Of a stretch of DNA of 49,779 nucleotides, positions 1 through 8,338 are shown in pieces; the stretch's first letter is position 1, and every line of letters begins with the position of its first letter. A program made the position numbers and the translations under genes. Under the pieces are notes generated by a model that was not told the DNA's origin, did not search any database, and was given only the letters and a program-made list of their open reading frames with translations. Origin of the DNA: Bacteroidales bacterium (GTDB lineage Bacteria; Bacteroidota; Bacteroidia; Bacteroidales; VadinHA17); the NCBI GenBank assembly GCA_025454815.1, contig JALONR010000036.1, positions 1 through 49,779 of the forward strand, read 5' to 3'.

Positions 1-1406
1 ATTGGCAGGATGGTCTTATAGAACGTCCTGTCAATGGTCTTCTGACGGTGTGTTATTACAACGGCAGGGGTGATGAATTCATCATTGAACTCTATCGTCC
101 TGTTGAGCCTGAGCATGTCAAAGTACCTAAGTCCTTCAGCAAAGAACTCCTTGCTTTTCTCATCAATAATCATGTCAAGTGTCACGGTAGCGTCTGTTGC
201 GGCCGCGAGACCCGGGGCCCTTTTCCTTATCTGGTTGAGATAGTTCGCAGCCTTGACCCTGTCAGGTGTGGGCAGCCTGAGGGCTGCCTCAGCAGCTACC
301 AGGTACAGCTCTGAGAGACGGACCACCTTTACGTTCACTGCTGACCGGGATGCCTTGTCGCCCTGCATTGCAGCACCGCCAACATATTTCATGCAGGATC
401 CGAACCTGGTGCCTGACGATTCATCATAATCCATTATCCCCCAGCGGATGTCTGTGGGGTCCTGTCCCATCCTGGCAATCCAGTAGTCGCTTGCCATAAA
501 CCATCCCATGGCTCCGGTCACCTTTCCAAGGCGAAGAAGGTAGTATCCGAGTGACCCTGTGGTAAGGTCAGCCTCGGCGGGGTATACGGCAAATTCAAGG
601 ACTGATTCCGAACCGTAAGGTGTTGCCCATGATCCTACCCAGGCGGCATTTGAATACAGAGTGTATTTACCGCTGGTGATAACCTCTTCGGCAGCTGCCA
701 GGCTGGCTGTGAAGTTATCCATGAAAAGATGCACTCTTGCTTCTATAGCTTTGTTGGCATAGTAATTTATATAGCCGTTAACCTTATTTTTTGACAGGAG
801 CGGTGCGGCGTCACTGAGATCCTTGAGCACCTGGGTATAGACAGCCTCAACCGAAGCCCTCGTTGGCTGGGCTGAAGCATCCAGGGGTTCAAGTATCAGG
901 GGAACACCGAATGAAGCCTTGTCCATATTATAGGGTTTGCCATACAGCCTGACAAGATCAAAATACATCAGCGCCCGTGCCGTCATTGCCTGCGCTTTGT
1001 AATCGCTGAGTGCTGCACTGCCGCTACCTTCAGCCTCAAGCTTCTCGATGTTTTTGATCAGGTTATTGGCCTGCAGAATGTTATTGTAAATCTGTGTCCA
1101 GAAACCTGAGCCTGAGTTTGAAGAAGCAGAGTGATTGAAGGAGTAGAAATAATCAAGGCCCCTGCCCTGAGAACGGATCGCAAAATCACCTCCCTTGGCA
1201 TCACCATAGATTACGAAGTCACGACCATAGTAGTTTGCTGCAACCATCTTCCTCATAAGACCGTTTATTGCCACCTTGGCGTCATTGGCGTTGGTTATTG
1301 AAGTCTCTGAAGCCGCGTAGTTGCTGGGCGTTACATCAAGAAAACCCTCGCATGATGTGATCAGCATGAGGCCCAGTACCGTAAGTATGATTGTTATCTT
1401 TTTCAT
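1..1406 (-). CDS. SusD/RagB-family outer-membrane lipoprotein (C-terminus cut by window edge)
   Basis: Read on the minus strand from an ATG at 1406, the frame is open to the window edge, giving 468 codons without the C-terminus. It starts MKKITIIL and has a lipobox ending LITSC followed by EGFLDVTP, which is the typical SusD N-terminus (C-x-x-F-L). Interior segments such as ALMYFDLVRLYG, LYLVAAEAALR and FFAEGLRYFDMLRLN are SusD TPR-helix signatures. In the family, SusD is a surface lipoprotein that caps the SusC transporter and helps capture the ligand. It lies 18 nt downstream of the SusC gene at 1425-4556 and is surely co-transcribed with it. The ligand cannot be read from sequence. The SusD call is secure; only the C-terminal part is unseen. 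Confidence 0.95.
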   Translation of the reverse strand, partial: MKKITIILTVLGLMLITSCEGFLDVTPSNYAASETSITNANDAKVAINGLMRKMVAANYYGRDFVIYGDAKGGDFAIRSQGRGLDYFYSFNHSASSNSGSGFWTQIYNNILQANNLIKNIEKLEAEGSGSAALSDYKAQAMTARALMYFDLVRLYGKPYNMDKASFGVPLILEPLDASAQPTRASVEAVYTQVLKDLSDAAPLLSKNKVNGYINYYANKAIEARVHLFMDNFTASLAAAEEVITSGKYTLYSNAAWVGSWATPYGSESVLEFAVYPAEADLTTGSLGYYLLRLGKVTGAMGWFMASDYWIARMGQDPTDIRWGIMDYDESSGTRFGSCMKYVGGAAMQGDKASRSAVNVKVVRLSELYLVAAEAALRLPTPDRVKAANYLNQIRKRAPGLAAATDATVTLDMIIDEKSKEFFAEGLRYFDMLRLNRTIEFNDEFITPAVVITHRQKTIDRTFYKTILP

Positions 1407-1424
1407 CGTAGTACCTTTTTAAGA

Positions 1425-4400
1425 TTAGAAACTGGCTTCAATGCCGAAAGTATAAGTCTTGCCCAAAGGCATTTCCCAGCCCCTTGAACCGAATTCGTTG
1501 ACTTCAGGATCATATACCTTCCATGCGGCAAGTGTCCAGAGATTGGCTCCGTTGAAGTAAACCCTGACTCCTGAAACCTTAACCTTTCCGAGAATGCTCT
1601 GAGGAAGGTTGTAGCCGAGTGTGAGGCTCTTGAGCCTGGTGAAATCTGCCGGATGCATGTGCCGGCTGCTTTTCTGGTTGACATCCTCGAAGTCGACGGC
1701 AACCCTCTGCGGGTAAATGGCATCCTTGTTTGTGGGAGTCCACCGGTTTTCGTAAGCGTCAAGTGACATAATCCTTTCCCAGTAATACCCGTCATCATTT
1801 ATGTCCCTCCCGGCAGCATCATAGGTATAACCTCCTATCTTGTACATGAAGTTGAGTGAGAGAGAAATCCCTTTCCATCCGAACTCCGTGTTATATCCTC
1901 CGAACAACTTGGGATGCACATCTCCAAGAATGACTTCAGTTGCATTTGTATAATCATAGGTGGCAGGGCGTCCGTCAACCATCAGATCAGGTTCATCATC
2001 GTTGTTGAGGAACCACAGGTTCAGGCCTGTCTCCCTTTCAACGCCGGCCCATTCACGTCCGTAGATAGCAAGTGTAGATTCACCTTCCTTATAGATGAAC
2101 TTTGTACGGTTATCGCCACCCGTGGGCTCAAACCAGATTATGTTCTGACCGCCGTAAAGCTTTGTGACAGTCGATTTTACGCGCGATGCGGTCAGCCCTG
2201 CATTCCATGTGAATCCGCCGGCTTTGATAATTTCCCCGAAGAGCTCCAGTTCAAGCCCCCTGTTGTTTATCTCGCCTACGTTCTTGAGGGTTGAGCTGAA
2301 TCCCGTTACCATCGAGATGGGAACGTCCTGCAGAAGGTTTTTGGAATTCCTGTTAAAGAATTCAATGGTTCCTGTCAGCCTCTGTTCCAGTACACCGAAC
2401 TCAAGGGCAACGTTGGATGTATAGCTTGTTTCCCATGACAGGTTGGCATCGGCAATGGTGCTCACACCGCTACCCGGCTGCTCCATGTACTTGTTGGCAT
2501 AGCTGGTCAGTGATCGCCATCCGTAGTTGTTGGATGGAAGGGTTCCGTTAATACCGTACGAAGCCCTTAGTCTCAGGCTGCTGATGACAGGTACATCATC
2601 CATGAAGCTTTCCTGGTCAATTCTCCATGACCCGGCCACCGACCAGAAGTTACCCCAGCGGGATTTGGGCCCAAGTTTTGATGAACCGTCGCGACGGAAT
2701 GAAGCAGATGCGTAGTATTTGTTGTTGTAGTTGTATTCAACCCGAGACAGCATTGACATCATTGAATTGCCCCAGTAGTATGCGTTTGCATCAAGCTTGC
2801 CTGCTGTGGCTACTGTTTGCAGTGCACTGGTGGGAAGGTTTGTGCCGTTTGCCCGGAGATAGTCTGTCTGATTCTTTGCAACCTCCCATCCTACAAGTGC
2901 GCTCACACTGTGAATTCCGGCAAATGTCTTGTTGTAGTTCAGGGTGGTTGACGACAGAATTTCATTGATCTTCGTACTGTTTTCGGTAACTGAACCGCTC
3001 ACACTTGACCCACTGAAATGCAGGGCACTGTAGTAAAGATGATCAAAGGTCTGGGTATTGTCAAATGAGAAGATCGATCTCAGATTCAGCTCGGGAAGGA
3101 TCTTGATGTTGACTGTCTCCGTTGCAAAAACCCTCTGGGTTTTGGACCAGTTTTCCCACTCGTTGTTGTAATAGACAGGGTTGTATGCATAACTGCCGTA
3201 ACGTGCGGTCCAGGGCAGGCCGGTAACATAGTCGGTTGGCCAGTAGAGACCCCAGAGCAGGTTGCGGCTCTGCAGGAAGTAGTTGTTGCCCAGGGCGCGG
3301 GTGTCATTGAATCCCTCCTTGTTGCTTGTGGAAACATTGATGTTTGTATTCAGCTCAATGTACTTTCCAACCTTCTGACCGAAGTTCATCCTTCCGGTTA
3401 TACGGTCAAATTCGTTGATCACACTCCGGCCAAGGTCATTGGTGTAGGAGAATGAAGTGTAGTAATTCGAAGCCTCCGTTCCTCCGCTTACGGAGATATC
3501 ATAAGCCTGGTAAACGGAAGTGCGGAAGAGTACCTCCTCCCAGTCAAAATACTCGCCTGCCCTCTCTCCGCCTATTGTGAGTGAGTTGACAGTGTGGTCA
3601 GGTGCTGAAAAGGTATAACCATGCTTGTTGAACCTCTTGTTCAGCTGTGAAAGCGCGCTTGCGCTGGCCTCCTCATCGGTCATGTCGCCGTAAAGCTTGC
3701 CGGCATTCCAGAAGTTCTCATAATAGAGCTCCACCTGCTGTTCAGTACTGGCAGCCTCATAGTTGTCAGTGGCAAATGTGGGGGTGATACCAACGGAAGC
3801 CTTGAAGTTGATGACAGGCTTACCCTGCTTACCCTGCTTGGTTGTAATGACTATAACGCCGTTTGCCGCCCTGGAACCATAGAGTGCCGATGCTGCTGCA
3901 TCCTTCAGGACAGTAATTGACTCGATGTCATTGGGATTGATGGTGCTCATCACGTTGCTTGTGGTGTATATGCCCATCTGGGAAACGTTGCCCGATATAA
4001 CCGGCACACCATCAACAACATACAGAGGCTCGTTCGATGCGTTCATCGAGCCGACACCACGTATCCTTACGGAGGAGGTTGATCCAGCCTGGCCTGACAG
4101 GGTGGTGATCTGAAGACCTGCAATCTTGCCACCCATGGCACTCTCGAAGGAGAGTGTCGGCACATCCTTGATGGCGTCAGCCTTTACCACGCTTGCAGCA
4201 CCCGTAAAGGTGCCCTTCGTTGATGTACCGTAGGCAACAACAATCACTTCATCAAGCGCAAGAGCATCAGTAGCCATTTCGACGTTGATAACAGTTCTGC
4301 CTGATACCGGTATCTCCTGCGTCTTGTAACCGACATAGCTGAACACCAGTACAGCGTCGGATGGAACATTGCTGAGGGTGTAGCGCCCGTCAGCATCAGT

Positions 4401-4556
4401 GTTGGTTCCCACACCTCTCGACCCCTTTACAAGCACTACTGCAAAGGGGATCGGAGAACCATCTTCAGAGGCGGTTACCGTTCCGGTAACACGAGTCTGC
4501 GCCAGGCCGGCATTGACAAACAATACCGACAGGAAAATGAAGATTAGTTTTTTCAT
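1425..4556 (-). CDS. SusC/RagA-family TonB-dependent outer-membrane transporter
   Basis: A 1043-residue protein with a signal peptide (residues 1-19), a carboxypeptidase-regulatory-like domain (about 22-100; GTVTASEDGSPIPFA, then FSYVGYKTQE), a TonB-box/plug junction (DEVIVVAYG, about 102-110) and a plug with the RIRGVGS and LKDAAASALYGSRAANGVI motifs. The rest is beta-barrel ending in an aromatic residue (GIEASF). SusC proteins import oligomers across the outer membrane using TonB energy, with SusD as lid. This gene heads a SusC-SusD pair; anything downstream lies outside the window. It diverges from the amidohydrolase at 4885, with a 328-nt spacer. No FecR-type STN domain is present N-terminally, so control by a sigma/anti-sigma pair is not suggested. 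The substrate is unknown. Confidence 0.96.
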   Translation of the reverse strand: MKKLIFIFLSVLFVNAGLAQTRVTGTVTASEDGSPIPFAVVLVKGSRGVGTNTDADGRYTLSNVPSDAVLVFSYVGYKTQEIPVSGRTVINVEMATDALALDEVIVVAYGTSTKGTFTGAASVVKADAIKDVPTLSFESAMGGKIAGLQITTLSGQAGSTSSVRIRGVGSMNASNEPLYVVDGVPVISGNVSQMGIYTTSNVMSTINPNDIESITVLKDAAASALYGSRAANGVIVITTKQGKQGKPVINFKASVGITPTFATDNYEAASTEQQVELYYENFWNAGKLYGDMTDEEASASALSQLNKRFNKHGYTFSAPDHTVNSLTIGGERAGEYFDWEEVLFRTSVYQAYDISVSGGTEASNYYTSFSYTNDLGRSVINEFDRITGRMNFGQKVGKYIELNTNINVSTSNKEGFNDTRALGNNYFLQSRNLLWGLYWPTDYVTGLPWTARYGSYAYNPVYYNNEWENWSKTQRVFATETVNIKILPELNLRSIFSFDNTQTFDHLYYSALHFSGSSVSGSVTENSTKINEILSSTTLNYNKTFAGIHSVSALVGWEVAKNQTDYLRANGTNLPTSALQTVATAGKLDANAYYWGNSMMSMLSRVEYNYNNKYYASASFRRDGSSKLGPKSRWGNFWSVAGSWRIDQESFMDDVPVISSLRLRASYGINGTLPSNNYGWRSLTSYANKYMEQPGSGVSTIADANLSWETSYTSNVALEFGVLEQRLTGTIEFFNRNSKNLLQDVPISMVTGFSSTLKNVGEINNRGLELELFGEIIKAGGFTWNAGLTASRVKSTVTKLYGGQNIIWFEPTGGDNRTKFIYKEGESTLAIYGREWAGVERETGLNLWFLNNDDEPDLMVDGRPATYDYTNATEVILGDVHPKLFGGYNTEFGWKGISLSLNFMYKIGGYTYDAAGRDINDDGYYWERIMSLDAYENRWTPTNKDAIYPQRVAVDFEDVNQKSSRHMHPADFTRLKSLTLGYNLPQSILGKVKVSGVRVYFNGANLWTLAAWKVYDPEVNEFGSRGWEMPLGKTYTFGIEASF

Positions 4557-4884
4557 GGAAAAAGAGCTTTAGTTTTTGTAGGTTTGCTTTCACAAGTTAC
4601 GGAGAAAAAAGATGCACCCAAAAAAAAATTTGTATTACATCATACTGTTTTAAAGCATACTTGAGAATTGACGGAAAAGCTTGCTATAACCCTCATAAAA
4701 TGGAAATAACAGCATTTATAACCTCCCGGCTGAAACAATTAATGTGAAGAATAATACTCCGATTAATATGTCATACATGTTCCCGGCGAAAGGTAATTTT
4801 GTCAAGGCGTTTGATGAAAATTGAACATAAACGGATAGCATTTCTGTCACTTTTACGTAAATTTCACTCAAATACTGCCATGTT
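4557..4884. other. Divergent intergenic region between SusC and amidohydrolase genes
   Basis: The 328-nt AT-rich spacer holds no convincing gene. A TAGGTTTGC (4579-4587) on the plus strand matches the Bacteroidetes -7 box, but there is no TTG at the right distance and it is about 300 nt from the amidohydrolase start. TAAATTTCA near 4859 is a one-mismatch -7 box close to the amidohydrolase ATG. I see no good -7/-33 pair for the SusC gene on the minus strand. Confidence 0.4.
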
Positions 4885-6543
4885 ATGAAAATAATCAAAG
4901 TACTGATCCCGGCATTGTTAATATTATTCAGCTGCTCCACATCGGACAGATATGACGTAATAATAAGGAACGGAATCATTGCCGACGGCTCCGGATCCGG
5001 GGTCTTCACTGCGGATATTGGTATTATGTCTGACACCATTGCATTTATCGGAGACCTCAGGAAAGCAAGGGGAAAGACCGAAACAGACGCTGCGGGAATG
5101 ATAGTGGCACCGGGGTTCATTAATATGCTTAGCTGGGCGGTGGAGTCGCTGATAGAGGACGGAAGGTCAATGAGCGACATCGTTCAGGGGGTGACCCTTG
5201 AGGTGCTTGGCGAGGGTGATTCATGGGGTCCCTTGAGTGAGAGCATGAAGCGGGAGATGAAGGCTTCGCAGGGTGATATCAGATATGACATTGAATGGAC
5301 CACCCTGGGTGAATATCTGGAATATCTTGAAAGAAAGGGAGTTTCGACCAACATTGCTTCTTTTGTGGGGACAGCAACCCTCAGGATTCACACGGTGGGT
5401 TATGATAACCGTCCGCCCACCGCTGAAGAGATGGATTCGATGAAACTCCTTGTCAGGCAGGCGATGGAAGAGGGGGCCATAGGTGTGAGTTCGGCGCTGG
5501 AGTATGTCCCGGCCAGCTTCGCCACTACGGAGGAGCTTACCGGGCTCTGCAGTGTGGCTGCAGAGTACGATGGAATGTACATCTCCCATATAAGGAACGA
5601 GGATGACACCTTCCTCGAGGCAATCGATGACTTTCTCAGGATCCCTGCAGCAACCGGAATCAGGTCAGAGATATATCACTTCAAGCAGGTGGGGCGCACC
5701 AACTGGGACAAGCTTGACAGGGCCGTGACTAAAATCGATTCCGCGCGGGCGGCAGGTCTGCATGTAACTGCTGACATGTACAACTACCCGGCGAGTTCTA
5801 CCGGGCTCGGTATTATTATGCCGGAATGGGTGCAGGAAGGAGGATTTGACAAATGGGTTGAACGGCTCCGGAACCCCGGGGTAAGGAAGGTGATAGGGCC
5901 TGAAATCATGAAAACTATCCTCAGAAAGCAGGGAACGCCGGAAAAGATTATTGTAATAGGCTTTGATACCGATTCTCTTAAATACCTGCAGGGAAAAACG
6001 GTTGCTGAGATAGCAGCCATGAGGGGCACCTCCCCTGAGGAGACCATCATGGATCTTATCATAGATGACGGAAGCAATGTCACGGCAGTCTTCTTTTCGA
6101 TGTCAGAGGACAATCTGAGGAAGGAGATCGCCCTTCCGTGGATGAGTTTCGGTTCTGACGGCAAATCAATGGCCCCGGAGGGTGTATTCCTGAAGTCAGC
6201 AACGCATCCCAGGGCTTATGGTAATTTTGCCCGGTTACTGGGCAGGTATGTAAGGGATGAGAAAATAATTCCCCTTGAGGAAGCAGTATACAGACTGACC
6301 ACCCTGCCGGCTACCAATATGAAGATTGAGAAGCGCGGAGCCCTGAAGGAGGGTTATTATGCTGATATCGTTGTTTTTGACCCGGCAAAAATACAGGATC
6401 ACTCAACATTTGATGATCCCCACCAGCTCTCAACAGGCATGTCACATGTATTTGTCAACGGGGTGCAGGTGCTGTGTAACGGAGTGCACACCGGCGCCAC
6501 CCCCGGGAGGGTGGTACGCGGTCCGGGCTGGAAGGAGCAATAA
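4885..6543 (+). CDS. Amidohydrolase-family lipoprotein, N-acyl-D-amino-acid deacylase type with altered metal site
   Basis: A 552-residue protein with a lipoprotein signal (ILFSC, Cys17), followed by DVIIRNGIIADGSG, the classic start of the D-aminoacylase/dihydroorotase-like amidohydrolases. The C-terminal composite-domain signature is also present (GALKEGYYADIVVFDP). In characterised D-aminoacylases the first strand ends in HxH and a Cys supplies another zinc ligand. Here the first position reads GFINMLSWA (residues 78-85) and the Cys region reads VLGEGDSW, so both are lost. The remaining ligand candidates are kept: His235 (YISHIR), His265 (IYHFK) and Asp425 (FGSDG). The enzyme may be mononuclear or act on a different substrate. 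It is convergent with the pectin operon (22-nt gap) and divergent from a SusC/D pair. The superfamily call is firm; the activity is open. Confidence 0.88.
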   Translation: MKIIKVLIPALLILFSCSTSDRYDVIIRNGIIADGSGSGVFTADIGIMSDTIAFIGDLRKARGKTETDAAGMIVAPGFINMLSWAVESLIEDGRSMSDIVQGVTLEVLGEGDSWGPLSESMKREMKASQGDIRYDIEWTTLGEYLEYLERKGVSTNIASFVGTATLRIHTVGYDNRPPTAEEMDSMKLLVRQAMEEGAIGVSSALEYVPASFATTEELTGLCSVAAEYDGMYISHIRNEDDTFLEAIDDFLRIPAATGIRSEIYHFKQVGRTNWDKLDRAVTKIDSARAAGLHVTADMYNYPASSTGLGIIMPEWVQEGGFDKWVERLRNPGVRKVIGPEIMKTILRKQGTPEKIIVIGFDTDSLKYLQGKTVAEIAAMRGTSPEETIMDLIIDDGSNVTAVFFSMSEDNLRKEIALPWMSFGSDGKSMAPEGVFLKSATHPRAYGNFARLLGRYVRDEKIIPLEEAVYRLTTLPATNMKIEKRGALKEGYYADIVVFDPAKIQDHSTFDDPHQLSTGMSHVFVNGVQVLCNGVHTGATPGRVVRGPGWKEQ

Positions 6544-6565
6544 ACCATTTCCCCGATTGCCCCTT

Positions 6566-8338
6566 TCAGAACTGCAACGGGTAGAAAGGATTTTCAACCG
6601 GCCTTTCTTCATCGGTGATGATCCTGAACAGAACCGGGTCACCGAGCAGGTCAGGCATCATGGCCGGCCTGCCGTCAACGAGTACCTGTGCATTCATGAA
6701 CCTGATCCCGTGACTGTAATCAACGTACCACCAGATATGTCCGCTGTAAACAGGTTGTATGGGCTTACCGTCTGTCTTGTGCCAGCCGTATATAACCACC
6801 CTGTCAGGACGATCAGCAAGGCGGGATGAGATTATCACATCCTTTTTAATACCCGCCACCAGTTGCCCGTGCCGGCCGCCTGCCTCAGCCAGCTGTTTTT
6901 CGATCTGCGTGTTGTGATCTTCAAACTTCGATACCAGTTCGTTTGCGTTGCCCACGGGAACATAATTGAAAGGCGTCAGCCTTACCTCTGCATTTGCCCA
7001 GATATGGTCACTTAGTTTTGCGGTAAGCATAGATCCGCCAAACAGGTCAGCCAGCCTCTGTGCAGTGCCGGGTGTCATGGGGATACGGCAGAAATCCTCA
7101 TCGTTGCCAATTGCAAGGTAATCCGGCATAACCTCATATTCAAGAGTATGAGGTGTACCATCCAGGTCAGTGAAAACACCCTTTATGGTGACGGTCTCGC
7201 GAAGAAAAGCAGGGATGTTTCCCGAGGCGGCTGCGCGGTAAATCTCCTCCTCGCGCTCATCCCTTGGGAGCTCACCGATTCGCTTCATGAACTCCGAGCC
7301 GGATTCAGCTGCCGGATCACGTTCAGGTATATTCAGCCTTCTTACAGGAATAACCACAGTATCGGAAACAAGATCACCATAAGCCCTCGGACCAAAATAC
7401 CGATAGCCTTTCTCCTCATATCGGGTTCCGCTCAGCATGCTGTGGATGAACCCGTTATATTCCACCTGGTGAGTGTGGAAGATCCTCCCTTCAGGGTTTG
7501 GTTTGAATATGAACTCAATCCGGCGGTCACCGGAAAAGAACCAGCTCAGGGAGTCCCGTTCACGCCTTTTCAGCCTGAATTCTCCTGCAAGATACTCTTT
7601 CATCACCCTGCTCCTGTACCAGGTGCCTCCTTCAGGTGATACCAGCGGTTTCCCGTTGTAGATAACCACACTGTCGTTATATGCCAGAGTGCAGAGGTAC
7701 CTGTTTTTTCCTGACCGGAGCCAGCTGACTATCTTCTGACCGTACAGGTCATTCTCCCACCCGTAGTTACTGTCAAGGAATGCGATCCGTACAACCCTTT
7801 CAGGGATCTGCTCAAATGCATCCAGATAACTGAATATGAAACGTCCGCCGCCGCTGTGGCCGTTCAGAACCAGTTCAGGATCCCAGGGTGCAAAAAGAGC
7901 GGTAATTTCGCTGACCATCCTTTTTACCTCTTCCAGGCGGCCGGTGGTGTTTGCACTCCATGCAGGCCAGCTCTTACGGCTGTTTTCAAGGTATGCAACA
8001 ACCAGGGTTCTGTCAGTTATTGTCCTGCGCAGGAAACGGGTCTGAGCACCGATGTGCTGGATGTCAAAGTGCCAGTCGTCTCCCTCCTTCAGTTTTTTTC
8101 CGAAGGTCTGTTCAATGGTATTCCCGTTGGGAAGGGCAAATAATACCAGCAGAACGCGGTCATCATCGCCAAATCCTGTGAGCGGTGCATTGATCAGGAT
8201 CCTTGTTCCGGCTGATGGATTTTCAATCACCGTCAGCTGCTCATCAAAGAGTCCTGATATTCTGAAGCCCGGCAGTGGCTGGGAGGCAGCACCAGGAATC
8301 AGGAGTGCCAGGGCTGCTGTTATGAAAAAACCTTTCAT
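6566..8338 (-). CDS. Secreted alpha/beta-hydrolase fused to a C-terminal domain of unknown function
   Basis: A 590-residue protein with an N-terminal signal peptide (about 1-19). The N-terminal half (to about residue 310) is an alpha/beta-hydrolase: nucleophile elbow GHSGGGRF puts Ser162 in place, with Asp189 (AFLDS) and His299 (GFIHS) as plausible triad partners. The C-terminal part (about 345-590) begins around the VTIKGVFTDLDG segment and includes YLAIGNDEDF, VAGIKKDVII and WYVDYSHGIRFM. I have a sense that this block recurs in other bacteria, but I cannot attach a name. As the last gene of the pectin operon, overlapping the PL1 gene by 4 nt (ATGA), it is probably a carbohydrate esterase or another pectin side-group enzyme. 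That is inference from position, not from motif. Confidence 0.85.
   Translation of the reverse strand: MKGFFITAALALLIPGAASQPLPGFRISGLFDEQLTVIENPSAGTRILINAPLTGFGDDDRVLLVLFALPNGNTIEQTFGKKLKEGDDWHFDIQHIGAQTRFLRRTITDRTLVVAYLENSRKSWPAWSANTTGRLEEVKRMVSEITALFAPWDPELVLNGHSGGGRFIFSYLDAFEQIPERVVRIAFLDSNYGWENDLYGQKIVSWLRSGKNRYLCTLAYNDSVVIYNGKPLVSPEGGTWYRSRVMKEYLAGEFRLKRRERDSLSWFFSGDRRIEFIFKPNPEGRIFHTHQVEYNGFIHSMLSGTRYEEKGYRYFGPRAYGDLVSDTVVIPVRRLNIPERDPAAESGSEFMKRIGELPRDEREEEIYRAAASGNIPAFLRETVTIKGVFTDLDGTPHTLEYEVMPDYLAIGNDEDFCRIPMTPGTAQRLADLFGGSMLTAKLSDHIWANAEVRLTPFNYVPVGNANELVSKFEDHNTQIEKQLAEAGGRHGQLVAGIKKDVIISSRLADRPDRVVIYGWHKTDGKPIQPVYSGHIWWYVDYSHGIRFMNAQVLVDGRPAMMPDLLGDPVLFRIITDEERPVENPFYPLQF

Noticed and set aside
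1403..1798. 131-codon minus-strand frame
   Set aside because: Lies entirely within the SusC 3' end in another frame; composition and lack of motif mark it as a shadow.
4716..5180. 154-codon minus-strand frame overlapping the amidohydrolase start
   Set aside because: Mostly antisense to the lipoprotein signal and strand-1 region of a clear amidohydrolase; its hydrophobic look comes from the antisense of that region.
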